Shown: positions 46,871-59,942 of the stretch, one piece after another | Layout: the number at the start of each line of letters is the position of its first letter | How positions within the stretch are numbered: position 1 is the stretch's first letter | From: Cocos nucifera | Lineage: Eukaryota > Streptophyta > Magnoliopsida > Arecales > Arecaceae | Direction of reading: 5' to 3' | NCBI GenBank assembly: GCA_006176705.1 | Contig: QRFJ01007151.1 | Location: 57,185-121,184 of the forward strand | DNA length: 64,000 nucleotides | Notes under the pieces: generated by a model | The model's database searches: none | What the model saw: the letters and a program-made list of their open reading frames with translations, nothing else | Told to the model about the DNA's origin: nothing | Position numbers and translations under genes: made by a program

Positions 46871-47930
46871 CCTTAGATAAGCAAATATGAGCCATTGCCT
46901 GCATCAGGCAATACACCCACAGCCCCATCATTAGAATCATCACCTATGCCAAAATTGAAGCCACTTTTGACTACAGTCAAGTATATATTTCTAAGACCCA
47001 ATGATACCCTCTCGATGATCATTGCATCAGACTTGACCCTAGATCAGGAAGCATAATTGGTTGGTGTTCTAAAAGAACATAAAAAGACTATTGGTTGGTC
47101 CATTATCGATTTAAAAGGAATTGGTCCCTCCATCTGTATGCACCACATTCATTGTAAGGTAGATGCCAAACCCCATCGAGACATGCAGAGGAGATTGTAC
47201 CCAAACATGCTGGAAGTAGTGAAGAAAGAGGTGGTAAAATGGTTAGATGCTGGAATCATCTATCCCATATCCGATAGTAAATGGGTCAACCCCACCCAAG
47301 TAGTACCTAAAAAATCTGGTATTATTGTGGTGGAGAATGAAGAAAGTGAACTGTTTTCCACTCGCACATCATCTGGTTGGCAAGTGTGCATTGACTATAG
47401 AAAACTAAATGCTATTACTAGGAAGGACCATTTTTCATTATCCTTTATTGACCAAATCCTAGAACAGCTAGTGGGTCAACATTTTTTCTATTTTTTGGAT
47501 GATTATTTGAGGTATAATCAAGTACCTATATTTTTGGATGATCAAGAAAAGACCACCTTTACTTGCTCCTACGGCACTTTCACTTTTCGACGTATGCCAT
47601 TCAAACTCTGCAATGCACCCGCTATATTTTAGCGATGCATCTTGGCCATTTTCTTGGATATGGTGGATAAATATCTCAAAGTTTTCATGGATCATTTTTC
47701 TATATTTGGAACCACCTTTGAGGATTGTCTCCATAACCTCTCCAAAGTCCTTAAGTGCTACACGGAGACAAATCTAGTCTTAAGTTGGGAAAAAAGCTAT
47801 TTTATGGTTTGAGAAAGGATCGTATTAGGACATATTATTTCCAAAAGAGGGATTGAGGTAGATAAAGCTAAAGTTAAGATTATCTCAAAACTACCATCTC
47901 CCACTTTGGTTTGATAAATACGATCTTTCT
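46871..47930 (+). pseudogene. Element H reverse transcriptase
   Basis: Clean for 191 residues (47057-47632): HKKTIGWSIIDLKGIGPSIC, AGIIYPISDSKWVNPTQVVP, WQVCIDYRKLNAITRKDHF and the FRRMPFKLCNAPA end of the palm. After a TAG the palm continues to VFMDHFSIFG near 47685, where MDDF is expected, so a catalytic Asp is His. Then ISKRGIEVDKAKVKII and FLGHARFYRDLIKDFSKI of the thumb. Reverse transcription would be its role; this copy is inactive. Confidence 0.9.
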
Positions 47931-48540
47931 TAGGTCATGCTAGATTTTATAGAGACCTCATCAAAGATTTTAGCAAGATATCAAGATCTTTATGCAATTT
48001 GCTAGCCAAAGACACACCATTTATCATTAATGAAGAATGTCTGCAAGCCTTCCACATGTTAATAATAATCCTGACAATAGCACCCATAATAAAACCACCT
48101 GATTGGTCCTTTTCATTCAAAATCATGTGTGACACTTTCGATTTGGCAATAGGGGCTGTCTTAGGTCAAAGAATAAACAAGAAACCACATGTGATCTACT
48201 ATGCTAGCAAGACTCTTTTCAATGCATAATTGAACTACACCACAATGGAAAAAGAGCTACTAGCGGTAGTATTCGCTCTTGAAAAATTTCATTCATATCT
48301 ATTAGGGTCTAAGATTCTACTATATTCTAATCACGCAGCTCTAAAACATTTGCTCTGAAAGGAAGATACTAAACCACAATTGATCAGACGGATCCTTCTA
48401 TTCTAAGAATTTGATCTAAAAATCTGAGATAAAAAGAGCTCCAAAAATATGGTAGTTGACCCCATTTCTAGAATTTTAGTTGATCACATGATAAGTACAA
48501 ATGAGATCAAGGTTAAATTTTCTAATGAATAACTTTTTGC
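47931..48540 (+). pseudogene. Element H RNase H
   Basis: CDTFDLAIGAVLGQRINKKP and VIYYASKTLFNA in the frame 47999-48229. Then, after one stop, LNYTTMEKELLAVVFALEKF (Glu of the active site) and LLYSNHAALKHLL, where Asn replaces the usual Asp. It ends near VVDPISRI (48470). Confidence 0.87.
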
Positions 48541-49858
48541 AACCTCCTCCGACCAAATTCCATGGTTTGCCCATATAATTAACTTCTTGGCAATAGGAAA
48601 AGTTTCTCTCCATTGGACAAAATAGAAAAAGGATTGATTCTTTTCACAGGTCAAACATTATTATTGGGAGAAACCCAAATTGTTCAAATATTATCTTGAT
48701 TAAGTTATTCGATGCTATGTCCTTGAGAGTGAGTATCAAAATATACTTACCTTTTGTCACTCTCATGCATGTGGGGGACACTTCAGTTGGAAGAAAATGG
48801 TCGCGAAAGTGCTACAAAGTGGATTTTACTGGCCAACATTATTTAAGAATGCACATAAATTCTGTCATGAGTTCTTATACTATCAGCAAATAGGAAATAT
48901 TTTCAGAAAAAATATGATGCCCCTATCCCCTATTTTACTAGTGCAAGTTTTTCATGTTTGGGGAATTGACTTCATGGGATCCTTTCCTTCCTCTTTTGGA
49001 CACGAGTATATACTAGTTGCAGATGATTACGTATCCAAATGGGTGGAGGCCATGGCAACCCGAACCAATGATCATAAGGTTATGATCAAGTTTATTTAGC
49101 AGAACATCCTAAGTCGAATCGGTTGTCCAAGAGCCATTATTAATGATGAAGGTGCACACTTCATGAATAGACACTTTGAAAGTTTAATGAAGAAATACAA
49201 AATCACTCACAAAGTTGCCATGCCATACCACCCTCAAACTAGCGGCCAAGTAGAAGTCTCTAATAGAGAGATCAAACAAATTCTCAAGAAGATAGTTAGG
49301 CCAAATTGAAAAGATTGGTTTGGAAGATTAGACGATGCATTATGGGCCTACCACATCGCATACAAGACACCGATAGAAATGTCTCCTTACCGGCTCATTT
49401 TTGGTAAAGCCTATGACTTCCCAATAAAGCTAGAACACCACATTTTTTGGGCTATAAAGCAATTCAATTTCAACATGAAAGATACATGTAGTAATAGGAG
49501 ATTATAATTGAACAAATTAGAAGAGATACACAATGAAGCATATGAAAATTCATGAATCTATAAGGCTCGAACTAAGGCTTATCATGATAAATACATTTCA
49601 TGAAAAATGTTTGAACCTAATCAAAAAGTGTGGCTTTATAATTTGAGGTTGCGATTATTTCCTGAAAAACTCCACTCATGTTAGGATAAACCATACATTG
49701 TGATTTAGATATTCCCTCATAGAGCAGTGGAAATCAAAGATTCTAAATAGGAAAACACCTTCAAAGTGAATGACCAATGATGGAAACATTATGTGGATGG
49801 AATTAAAGATGGTGAGCAAGATGATTCAATTGAATTATGGGATCCAGTCTACATATGA
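48541..49858 (+). pseudogene. Element H integrase
   Basis: The zinc region has [11 protein letters not shown] and [17 protein letters not shown]; the second CxxC pair is lost. The core shows all three acidic positions: [12 protein letters not shown] (48960), [15 protein letters not shown] (49135) and [16 protein letters not shown] (49240). It continues DALWAYHIAYKTPIEMSPYR. The C-terminal segment (FEPNQKVWLYNLRLRLFP) runs to 49858 through about seven stops. No env-like frame follows. Confidence 0.88.
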
Positions 49859-51010
49859 AACTGAACATAGTCAGGTTGAAGACGTTAAACTTAGCACTTG
49901 TTGGGAGGCAACCTAGTGTATGCAATTTTTTTTAGTTTCTTTTCATTTTGTAGGAATCTCTAAGAAAAATAATTAGCCATGTTGGATCTCTACAGTAGAG
50001 TGGATGGGTGATGATATTAACCAAGTTGGGGGAGAGCCATGTTTATGCCAGCTAGAGTCTAGGACAGACTATGCCCAATAATGAAGGAACTCTCAACAAT
50101 GAATGCACATATCAAACTCAGGTGGTATCCTTCCTTATTATATTTTATTCTCTTCTTCCATTAGGGATAATGAAAACTAAGATTGGGGCAGAGAATAACT
50201 AATTTTAAATTTGAGTGAGTCCTCATGTATGATTTGAAATAATTAGCTTTATATAACAAAACTTTGTTTTGATTAAAAGTTAATTAGGCATCCTAATTGA
50301 TGAATGATTAATGGTTTAGATAATTTTAGAGATACTAAGGAGTAAATTATTAAGAAAACTCAATGAATGGTAAGGATTAGACCAGACCAAATTTTAAGAG
50401 TGATTCTAGAACCTTCTTCTTACCAATCTCAATAAAAAATCTACTTTATGAAAGTTGGGTGAAAAGATTAAAATATTCAAAAGTTTTTCTTAGAATTTAC
50501 TAAAAAAATACATTGATTTTTCATCAGTAACCAGATCTGGTTGCCTAAGCAAGCAATCATATTCACATAAAAAAATGGGCAATGTGAATTTAAAAAAAAA
50601 AGAATTTGGCATTATCTTACTGAGTAATCGGGTCCCTTCTCCTGAGTAAGCATTGTGATTGAAGTCAAAAGGTGGGGATGCAAGAAATTAGTTAAAATAA
50701 AAAAAAAGAGGTGGATAATATGGGGACTAAATTGTAAGAAGATAATAAATCTATCTAACATTAAGTTAGAGGATTTAAAGAGTAAAGTAGGAAGTTAGTG
50801 AAAAGAAAATCTCTAAAAATTTCTATGGCTAATACTCAACCAATAACTGAATCAAATTAATAATCCAATGATGTACCTCTTAAATGGTCTAGCAAGGTAT
50901 CAACTATCTTTAGGAATGTTTAAACTAACTTTTAATTCAAGACCGAATCGGTATATATTGTTAATTTAACTACTTTACTCAAGGACGAGCAAAGTTTAAG
51001 TTAGGGAGTA
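49859..51010 (+). other. Element H 3' untranslated region and polypurine tract
   Basis: 1.15 kb, non-coding. It begins with the TTGGGAGGCAACC word common after Athila pol and ends in GTTAGGGAGTA, the polypurine tract abutting the 3' LTR. No env-like open frame. Confidence 0.7.
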
Positions 51011-51986
51011 TGATAAATACTTAAATTAAGTCACTAAAAGTACTAAATATTATAATAATTGATGTTATTATATTAAAATTTAATATTCTCTAGTCTATTT
51101 TATAAATAATCAGGAGTTTGGGCTCATGCAACTCAAATTGGATTTAAATTGGTTCAGATTCGAGTGAACCAGGCAACTTGCTCAAGGGCTAATCAAATTT
51201 AAGTATGAACATGACTTACTCATGAAGGGATTAGATGCAAGCTCTCAAGATTCAAAGGTCTAATTAGAAGATAATCTTTCATATGGATCCAAGTATGAAT
51301 ACGACTTAAAGATCAATGGCTTAGAAATAACTCATCAAAGATCTAAGGATCAACATCCAAAGAGCCATTCATCTATCCTCTTACTTTAATCCTATATCTA
51401 GAAAATATGAAAGTCTTATCCCTTCTAACACTTATAAATAAGCCTCAACACCTTCATCCAAAAATCAATCAAGACAATGCCCAATCTCTGTCCAAGCTAT
51501 TGCTCCCTCTCTTTTTCTCTTCTCCAAAAGTCTAGTGAAGGTACTAACCCTAGCACACCTTCCATCAAATATAGGAGAGGTTCTAATCCTAGTGTCACTA
51601 TTCTTCTTTTCCATATTCCCATAATCCCATCTACCTTTCCTTCTTGGAGTTTCTAGACCAAATCTTCCAACCATCCTGCCGCTGTCTGCATGGAGGAAGA
51701 TAAAAGGATTCAAGGAGGCACATCTACCATTGGGTACAGCTAGAAGATCAACTTGGTTTAGTTATCTTATTTCATAGTTTTATTTTTTTCTTTATGTATT
51801 TTATTTTGATCAATGAAAAATATTTTTATTATAATTTTCTTATTTTTTTCTTAGTTTCTTGCAATCTATTTTCTTTTTTTTGCATTTTCAAAATAATCAA
51901 CTAAGATCCCTACGGATATAATCCTGACTCATCCTATCTACATAGTAGTGAGTAGGGATAATTTTGGTGTGCCATGACAAGCATCA
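51011..51986 (+). repeat. Element H 3' LTR
   Basis: 976 bp matching 42112-43093, with TATA at 51433-51440. The minus-strand frame 51465-51713 has a relative in the other LTR (42571-42840) but this only reflects LTR similarity. Confidence 0.92.
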
Positions 51987-51991
51987 GCCAC

Positions 51992-52010
51992 TATAATCTC
52001 ATCCATCTTA
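51992..52010 (-). pseudogene. 19-bp piece of element I gag between H and E
   Basis: Minus strand reads KMDEII, continuing in frame into VVILQNEVLRRENL at 42111 when H and one duplication are left out. It shows that H and E entered the same gene 19 bases apart. Confidence 0.6.
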
Positions 52011-54487
52011 TACTGAAAATTATGTTTCAAAGTCAATCATCAGCCTGTTGATGGTTGAGATATTGTATTTGATTTATTAATTAATGAAAAATATTTTGGC
52101 ATCTTTTTTCATCACAAGTTTATATTTTCTAATGAATGCCATTATTGTGATGAAGTTCTTATGACTATTTAGTTTCGATAAAGAGAGAATTTATTGATTA
52201 GTTCTTAAATTTGTTCACGATCAAATGATAGGCTGTTAATTAGAATGATAGCATCTATCGAGCATAGGTCGCTATATGTCATATAGGTTGGTTGTCCTCT
52301 TAACTAAGGTGTATAGAGACATTGGTACGGCATATAGGTGAGATGTATGGGTACATCATCATTGGACGTGACCAATTCTAGAGCTTTCTGCTATCGAGAA
52401 TATCTCCAATGGGATATAGGTTTAAGTATCTCTTAGACCTAAGATCACCTCAGTGACTTGCAAGCAACACACTATGCTTTGGTATCAGACTAACTGAATT
52501 TCTAATTTAGCAATGGAAGGCTTCTAGGTATAGTCAAGTACTTGCAAAGTCGGAGTGTGATCAAAATAAAATTGACCACTCCAAGAGTTGGAGAAGAATG
52601 TATCACTGTATTTCAATATAGCAAAACCTTGGCCAGGGTAATATATCAGATGAATTTGGTATTTTGAAATACAATGTGGACAACCTAGATAGAGTTGATG
52701 ATTGAACTCTGATGTGTCCAACAAGCATTATGGTCAAGGGGATGAATTATATGAAAACTATATCTGCATGGGTTCTAAGGATGGTGTTCTACACCTTTGA
52801 CCTATTCGATCATTGGATATCATTGCTAGATGGTCACTTCGATTGTATAAAAATTTATTTCTATGCTACGGGTTTAGTTTCGAACCTATGAGATCACACA
52901 CATTAGATCTTATGATCTAATCGGATGGTTGATCAACAATTAAGAATCATTCTAGGGATAAACAATCAATACGATTGGTGTTTAACCTAGTGCAAGTGTT
53001 GTAGGAGGATCGATTAGCAATTGAATTGCTAATTGGCTTAATTTGATTAAGACAATAGATTGAGATTAAGTCTAATTAAATATAATTTAATTAAATTTAA
53101 TTTGGACTTGATTGAATCAAGTCCAACTGGTTTATTGGATAAACCAAGTGCATGGAAGAACCAGTCCTAGTCCAACTATGACTCAGATTAACCTAATTTT
53201 CTAATTTGATTAAAAAATAAATCAGAATTAAATCTAATTTAATTAAGTTTTTAAATAGATTAGGATCTTATTTAATTGGATTGGTTTAACCATAGTTTTA
53301 TTTGGTTAAAAGATCTTTTTTGACCAAGTCAAAATAGGAGTCCTAGTATGACTAGGACTCCCTATCTCCTTGCGCCACCTTGGTCCCAATGCCCCCCATA
53401 CCTATTTTTTAGGTATTTTTCATGGAAAATCTCTTTCTTTCTAATTTTCATGCCTCCTCTCTCCCTTCAAGTCATATTTGAATGTTAGATGGATGACCAA
53501 GTCAAAGGAGGAATTGTTTTTGCTTAGGATTCTATGAGATAGAATCCTTATTGACCAAAACATCTTCCCTTGAGTGCCGCCCCCTCTTTTAATTAATTCT
53601 TCTCTTATTCCATGAAAATAATCTCCTTTTTTATGCACCCTCCCTTACTAGTCCATGCCAAAAATTATGGAGGAGGCACCCAAAAGTTGGGCGCCTCAAC
53701 AACTTCCCATGTTTGGATATTCCTAGTCTAAGAATTTGACCTAACATGGACTCTTCTTTTTCCCTATTTATTGGATGAATTTTGTTCAATTTTTTTCATA
53801 AAATATAAAGATTTGGGAGAAGTTTAGGGTGTTCAAAAATTAGAGGAAGAGGGTCCTTAGGCATGGGGTTCCATAGGCACCAAATTAGGTGTCTAAGTGA
53901 GAGAAAAGAGAAGAAGAAGAGGGTCTTCTTTTAGGGCTATTTTATTTTCAATCTCTCCTCCTTTCTTTTGAGTTTTTTTGAGAAAGTCTCAGATCAGCAA
54001 ACTCTCATATTCCTTCTCATACTTTGGAGAGTTCAAATTTTGAAGAAGGAAGCATCGGATCGACCATCGAAGAAGGATCAGCACAGTACTAGCATGCTGT
54101 GCTGATTTCCTGCATCAAACTTCAGATTAGAGATCGTAGTTTAGTATGGATGACTCCTAGAGGCTGGATGCATGTGCGACTTGTGACTTCATCCTCAAGC
54201 CTAGATCTGTAAGTTAGAATATCTAACTTGCTCAGATAATAGATCTGATAAATTAACTTCATAGCTGCATTTGATGTAGTATAGATCTAGGTTGATTTGA
54301 TCAACCTTTTCCTTTCTTATTTGATTTTAATTTTTGATTTAATATCATGCCTTAATCATGTAATAAATCTAAGATCTAGGTATTTACATGATTATTTAAA
54401 TAAATTTTAGATTTATTTAAGTCTTCCGCTGTAAGATCTTGAAAAGTTTCAAGATCTAACTATGAAACCCTATATCTGGTTTCTTCA
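52011..54487 (+). repeat. Element E 5' LTR
   Basis: 2477 bp with the same layout as 20974-23457. The perfect inverted repeat is at 53337-53361. No coding content. Confidence 0.9.
53337..53361. repeat. Third copy of the 25-bp perfect inverted repeat
   Basis: Arms GGAGTCCTAGT and ACTAGGACTCC unchanged; the spacer is ATG in place of GTG. Confidence 0.9.
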
Positions 54488-54488
54488 A

Positions 54489-56038
54489 TTAGTATTAGAG
54501 CCTAGGTTCTTATTACATAATTTTTGTACATGTCTAGATTATTTCTTAGATTAGATCTAATTTATAATCTAATTATTAAATTTAAAATTAAAATATATAT
54601 ATATTTTAGATTGCACGGACTGCCATAAGGTTGTCCTGCTATAAGGTTTATCCCTTAGAGTGAATAGGTTATCCTTGTACATGCTGATCTAAAATATTGA
54701 TCATAAAATTTTAGATTAGATCTAAGAGATTTTATGATCTGATTAAAAATATTTTAATTTAATTTTAATTATCATAAATATGTTAGATTTGATCTAGGAA
54801 GATTAATGATTGATTATTATTGAAACTATTTTAATTACATGAACCAGTTTAGATTAGATCTAAAGTAGTTTTATGTTTATTTTACTTACATATTGATTAT
54901 GAATCAAACATGCAACTTGATTGATAGAACTATGTTATAAAAATATTTTATAAATATGAAAATTATTTTTGAAAAGCCAAACCCCGACCCTCTATCTAAA
55001 ATTTAATTGAGAATTAAGAAGTTGATTGATTAGGATCTAGAATTATGAATTGAAGATCCTAAGACACAAATCATAACACATTGGGTTAAATAGGTTAGTG
55101 GGAATTAGGTCCATTAATTGGGTTAGACCTAGGGTTAGATTAAAGAGTGAACTTAATTAGAGAATTGACTAAATCTAATCAATTATTGTCTTAGATTAAG
55201 TCAAGAATTCTCTAGATCAATTACAACAGTTATAGTTAGTCAAGTCCATATCTTTAACAAGATCCAAGATGGACTTGATTCTTGGCTATGCGGTCTAGCA
55301 CAAACTATTAGATTGATCTAATTGAAACTAATTAAACCAATTGATGTCAAAGGTAAATCAGACCAGTGGTTTTTAATTGGCAACCCGCTTACCTGGCCAT
55401 TTTTGATAGTGTCTAACGCAAGTCTGGCAGATCCTTCCACTGATCGAACTTATCTGACCTCTTGGTGAGATTATGTTTTGATCGGATTGCTTAACTATTC
55501 GAGCTAACCCATGTCAGCTACGTAAATTAGTTTGACTGATTTAGGTGCTCCTAAACTAGCCTATTAATGGTCTTCCTTAAGCTGACTTGGTGAAGTTAGT
55601 GGGAGGATCATGACAAGCTAGTTAATCTGACCTACTCACTTCTATAAATAAATTCTCTAAAATTATTAGATCCCTAAAATAAAATAGTTATATGATAATT
55701 AGATCATAGCCTCCCATTAAAGTGGATGATAATGGATCCATCAGTTGGATAATCATTGGAGGCCTAAAGACCTGGTGCTTATCGGTTGATGGAATTATCA
55801 TTCATTATATGATCTCTTGGATACATCTTTCTAAATGGTGGTCAGGTGGGGTAACCAAAGTTGGGCCTGATCATTCATTGGTTGGATGGGCCAAGAATGG
55901 TCATGTTAATGGTTGGACCTAACTGGACCTTTTTCTAAGAAGGCCAAAGCCAAATGATCAGGGCCTGGGGTAAAATTTAATTACTGAAAATTATTTAGAG
56001 AAATAATCGATTATGAACCTATCTTTAGATGTACATGG
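54489..56038 (+). other. Element E primer site and leader
   Basis: TTAGTATTAGAGCC (54489-54502) is a decayed iMet site. The leader aligns with 23473-25005. It has a short AT repeat near 54590-54602. One copy of the AACCAAAGTTGG hairpin half is at 55853. The outer arm ATGTACATG (56029-56037) lies directly before F. Confidence 0.75.
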
Positions 56039-57430
56039 TGTAAGATATGTGTGCCCTAGAAGCCAGATTGGTTGATACTTGTAATACACTTCCAAAAGCA
56101 AAATTATTATTTTGACTATAAATAATAAAATGAGTTATTTTCTATTATAGTGTGTATTTTGAAAGTATCTATGATACATTCCTTGAGTTAATGGTAATGA
56201 TAGTTCATATTTTTAAGAGTTGAAAATTTAAGACATGAATTTTCATTATTAACTCATAAAATGCTTCCGACCGTAGGATCATCATGAGGTTGGTGATTGA
56301 CCTGAAAGGTTGGTGTATGATCGCTTCTTTTGGATAGATGAGTCTTGAGTCTACGGTGTAGAGACAACAGAGCGAGAGTACAGATACTCATTAAAAAATG
56401 AGGGCACTGAGCATGACCACCTCGAGTAGTCATGAGGAAGTCTACCTTCTCATTGATGATTGGCTCAAAGCTATAGTGGTGTGTCTAGTTCCTTGACTTG
56501 AGGTGCATCGATAGTTCACCTTGAGGGTGTTATAGTTTGACTATACCATAACTCGGTCTCCTAGCCATTAGGAATCCTAAGGTGTATATTGGCTATAGCA
56601 TGTCCATTGTAGGAATTGGATTGCACCAATAAGGGATCTATCTACCTCGATAGATGAGGAGTAGCCCTATGATGATCATGAGAATCAAGTCTATAAGCCC
56701 ATGACCATGGCAGAGTGAAATAATAGAAAGAGTTTGTATTAGGATTTTCACAATTGACTTGAATCGAATGATTAATTCATATGATGAAAATTAGGATTTG
56801 ACGAGATCACCTTAACACTAATCCAATTGGAGCTTAAGATAGAAAAAATTAATCACATAGGTAACTACACCGAGAGGTTCGCTTTCAGTTTTGATAGGTT
56901 GCCACCATATGCTGCTAGGTGTCACTGATAGATTTTGAGAGCAATTAGAATGATTTGGAAGATCGATTATACTAGTTGTTTGAATCAGAAAAGTTCTGAT
57001 CCATTAGAAGGTATTTTGATGATGTCGATGATAGAGATCGAGACATATCCCATTACCTTATGAAATTGAAGCTAACTGGATTGCACAAACAAGGATTTGG
57101 ATCTAGATGCCATCAATTGGACTAACCCAATTCAATTGATTTGAATAAGATTCAATTAGGTACAAGAATATGGTGCTAGCATACGATTGAGCCTAATGTT
57201 CTCATTTAATAATCATTATAGCTTATCTCAACTGAGCCAAATATGTTTGGACTCACTCAGGAACCGTTACTTGGTTTGACTGGAGCTTGCCCAGGTCAGA
57301 AAAGAATTATCTTAATTTATGAGATAAATTTAAGATAACATCTACCATTTTTGATCACGTACTAATTTCTATTTTCGAACATTGGTCAAATGTTCACCCT
57401 AGATACTTGGACATCTACCCATGTATCATG
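56039..57430 (+). repeat. Element F LTR, truncated by D
   Basis: Begins TGTAAGATATGTGTGCCCTAGAAGCC right after the E leader arm. The sequence matches neither A/B/E nor C/D along its length, but its first 30 bases resemble the starts of those LTRs. 1392 bp are present before D enters at 57431; the end is outside the window. It holds no gene. Confidence 0.7.
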
Positions 57431-59920
57431 TGATAGGAATGATGTACAGGGCGAAAGCATGGATTTCAAAGCAAAAATATGAAATCATGCAAACCAAACC
57501 AAAACCCTAGGACCATCTTATTAGCAATTAAATCATATAACATGCATTTGTAATATAAAAGAAAGTATTAGAATATACCTCTTATCGCTTAACCCTAAAT
57601 TATCCCTAATTGCTAGCAGTAGCCCGTCAGGGGTTCCACCAGGTGCCCACGTGTTCACCCTCCAAAGTTGATCCACATAGAGACTTGATCAAGACACCAG
57701 TACCTCTGATTTGTATAATTAAAATTCTAATAATAAGAACTTTAATTAAATGGGCAAGACCTTCCTTAGCCTTTATGTCACCTTCCTTGCCTCTCCTTAC
57801 CTCTCTTTCTTTTCTTATCTTCTTAATTTTTTCTACCTAATCTCTTTATCTTAAAATGACTTCTTATCCTTATAAAGAAAAGATCTGGACAAGAGAAGGG
57901 AAGAAAAAAAATTGGACAACAGAAAAATACTTGTAAGAAAGAAAGATAATTTTGACTCCTCTCGGACTCTTGGTGCGCACCCTTGTTTATAATGTACGTA
58001 AGGGTGCCAACACATTTTCTCATGCCCTTTCAAAATATTATCTCATGTCCCTTCAGCCAATCTCATGCCTCATCAGATAATAACATCATGTAGACTTAGT
58101 CCAAGAGGTGCCTTAAAGCAAAAGGACTCTCGGACTAATTCTACGTAAGTTATTTATGAAGAGTCGCAGGATTTCATTCTTTGGCGCCATCATTTTCATC
58201 CATTAGATCAGATAAAAAAGGCCATCCAATGGCTTTAAAATGGGATGCCCATTCAGCAAGAAGGCATAGAGATGAACTTTGAATAGTCAAAGTCCCAAGG
58301 GACTTTGACTTGGTCCAAGAGGCATCAAGGATGAGAGACTGGCAAGGAGTCTTGGGCGGCAAGTATTCCTAGGCAACAAAGAGTCCCTTCTCAAAATAAT
58401 AATGAAGTATTTCATCTACAGAAGGACTATTCTGCACCCCATATCTGATGTCCATGCCCATTAAAAAAAAAAATTATGTGACATAACAAATGGGAAAAGT
58501 CAAAGAAGTTAGGCGCCAACTAATTCCATGCGCCAAAAATTCTTTACGCATGAAAGACTTCCCACATGCAAGAGAGAGACTCTGTGGCACATGAAATTTA
58601 GGTATGTGGCACCTCAACTAAAGCCCAATCAGTCTAGGTTAATCCAATTCAAGACCAAATCTTATTTGGCTCAAATCGGACCTTAATTAGCCCAAATCGG
58701 AAGCCGATTCGAATCCAATTCGAATCTAGGTGTTAGGTTTTGCTACATGTGCTAGCATGTTCATCTTGCAAACATAGTCTAATCCAATTAGATCCTTAAT
58801 CAATTCTCTTTATGTGTGATCCATTGGATTTCACATCTAACCAGTAGTGAGTCTGGGTGTGATTTGACCAAATCTGGTTAGAACTCAACCAAACCGATTT
58901 AGGTTAAAACTAGCCAACCCAATTTGACTTAATTTAGAACACTTTCTAATTTAATGATCAAATTAAAATTTTAATTTGATCAAACCCACAAGACATGATT
59001 GACATCTAGCAACGTATCATGACTTCCCAAAAGATGTAAAATTTTGATGGAAATACCAAAAATACCCTTTAGTGAAAATTACCATGCAACTAGATCCTTC
59101 GATATCTCCCTGCATCCTGAATATGACTCTGGATATGGAAATATGTCAATCCCAATATCATATTCATTTCTCTTTCAATCTTATAATGATGATTCATTTA
59201 ATGAAACATTATAAATCATTTCTAATTTTTATCATGCTTTGATCAAAGTCTTCCTGAATCATCATTTGTTTGAAGCAGGTAGGATGCTATTTCCTCTTAC
59301 CAAGAGTGATCTATTCCATGTTAACCTACTCATAACCTTTATATACATAATCTACCATATCTAGATAATTCCGTACATAACTGAGTCGTGAATGAGTATG
59401 AACCAAAATATGGATTTATATATATAAGATTCTATGGTAGTTTCAGGTCAAAAGATTACATGCACAAATTCCACTATGAGAACCATCTATTGATATGTAG
59501 ATAAGACTCCATTAGATATTCTCGATTTGGATCAATTCAGTGAACTCATTCTCTAATGAGCACCCATATTCTTATGTTAGTGTCATACATAAGTTATTGT
59601 GAGATCAATCATCCTCTCAATCGAGCATACAAAGAATGTGCTAGTCTTATCAAAAAATATTGATCCCTAACTCAATGTCCCATCGACTAGGAATATTTAA
59701 ATTAGGGTTTTAAGCTTTTAGATCTCACTAGTATGATCTCATCATAATCCTAAAACCATAGCCCTAATTTATGGGATTCATCATAATCTTAAATAAATAA
59801 TAAGACACTGCATATGATGAAATAAATGCCTTTATTTATTTATTAAAAATATCATTACATGAGTTTGGAAGACAAAGAACAATCCAAAAAATTGATTGGC
59901 TTGAGGGCATATTCCTTTCA
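57431..59920 (-). repeat. Element D 3' LTR
   Basis: 2490 bp. In element orientation it starts TGAAAGGAATATGCCC and ends CATTCCTATCA. The frames at 57610-58033 lie inside the LTR and are not conserved in the C LTRs. Confidence 0.88.
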
Positions 59921-59942
59921 ATCTCCCACTTGCACTAAAGCC
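59921..59942 (-). other. Polypurine tract of element D
   Basis: Minus strand GCTTTAGTGCAAGTGGGAGA abuts the LTR, nearly identical to C (9940-9959). Confidence 0.85.

Larger units (their letters stand above)
42112..51986 (+). mobile_element. Element H: full-length Ty3/gypsy Athila-like retrotransposon
   Basis: LTRs 42112-43093 and 51011-51986 (TGATAAATAC start, AAGCATCA end; the left start has decayed to TA). Flanks are accac (42107-42111) and gccac (51987-51991). A tRNA-Asp-type primer site and a polypurine tract are present. It encodes gag, protease, RT, RNase H and integrase in gypsy order, broken by many stops. It inserted into the gag of element I, whose frame can be followed on both sides. 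The RT and integrase wording (AKPHRDMQRRLYP, WQVCIDYRKLNAITRKDHF) is that of Athila. Confidence 0.93.
52011..56038 (+). mobile_element. Element E: third A/B-family copia copy, 5' part
   Basis: A B-type LTR (52011-54487) is followed by a primer site and leader that match B to 25005-homologous sequence, then element F interrupts. The LTR start reads TACTGAAAATTATG, a decayed TGTTGAAAATTATG. The rest of E would lie beyond the window, after F and D. Confidence 0.88.

Noticed and set aside
49859..51010. Possible env-like gene after H pol, as in some Athila elements
   Set aside because: No open frame longer than a few dozen codons and no signal peptide or membrane segment seen; treated as 3' untranslated DNA.
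55722..55922. 66-residue plus-strand frame in the E leader
   Set aside because: It is the leader DNA around the AACCAAAGTTGG hairpin. The B counterpart at 24690-24890 is interrupted by differences.
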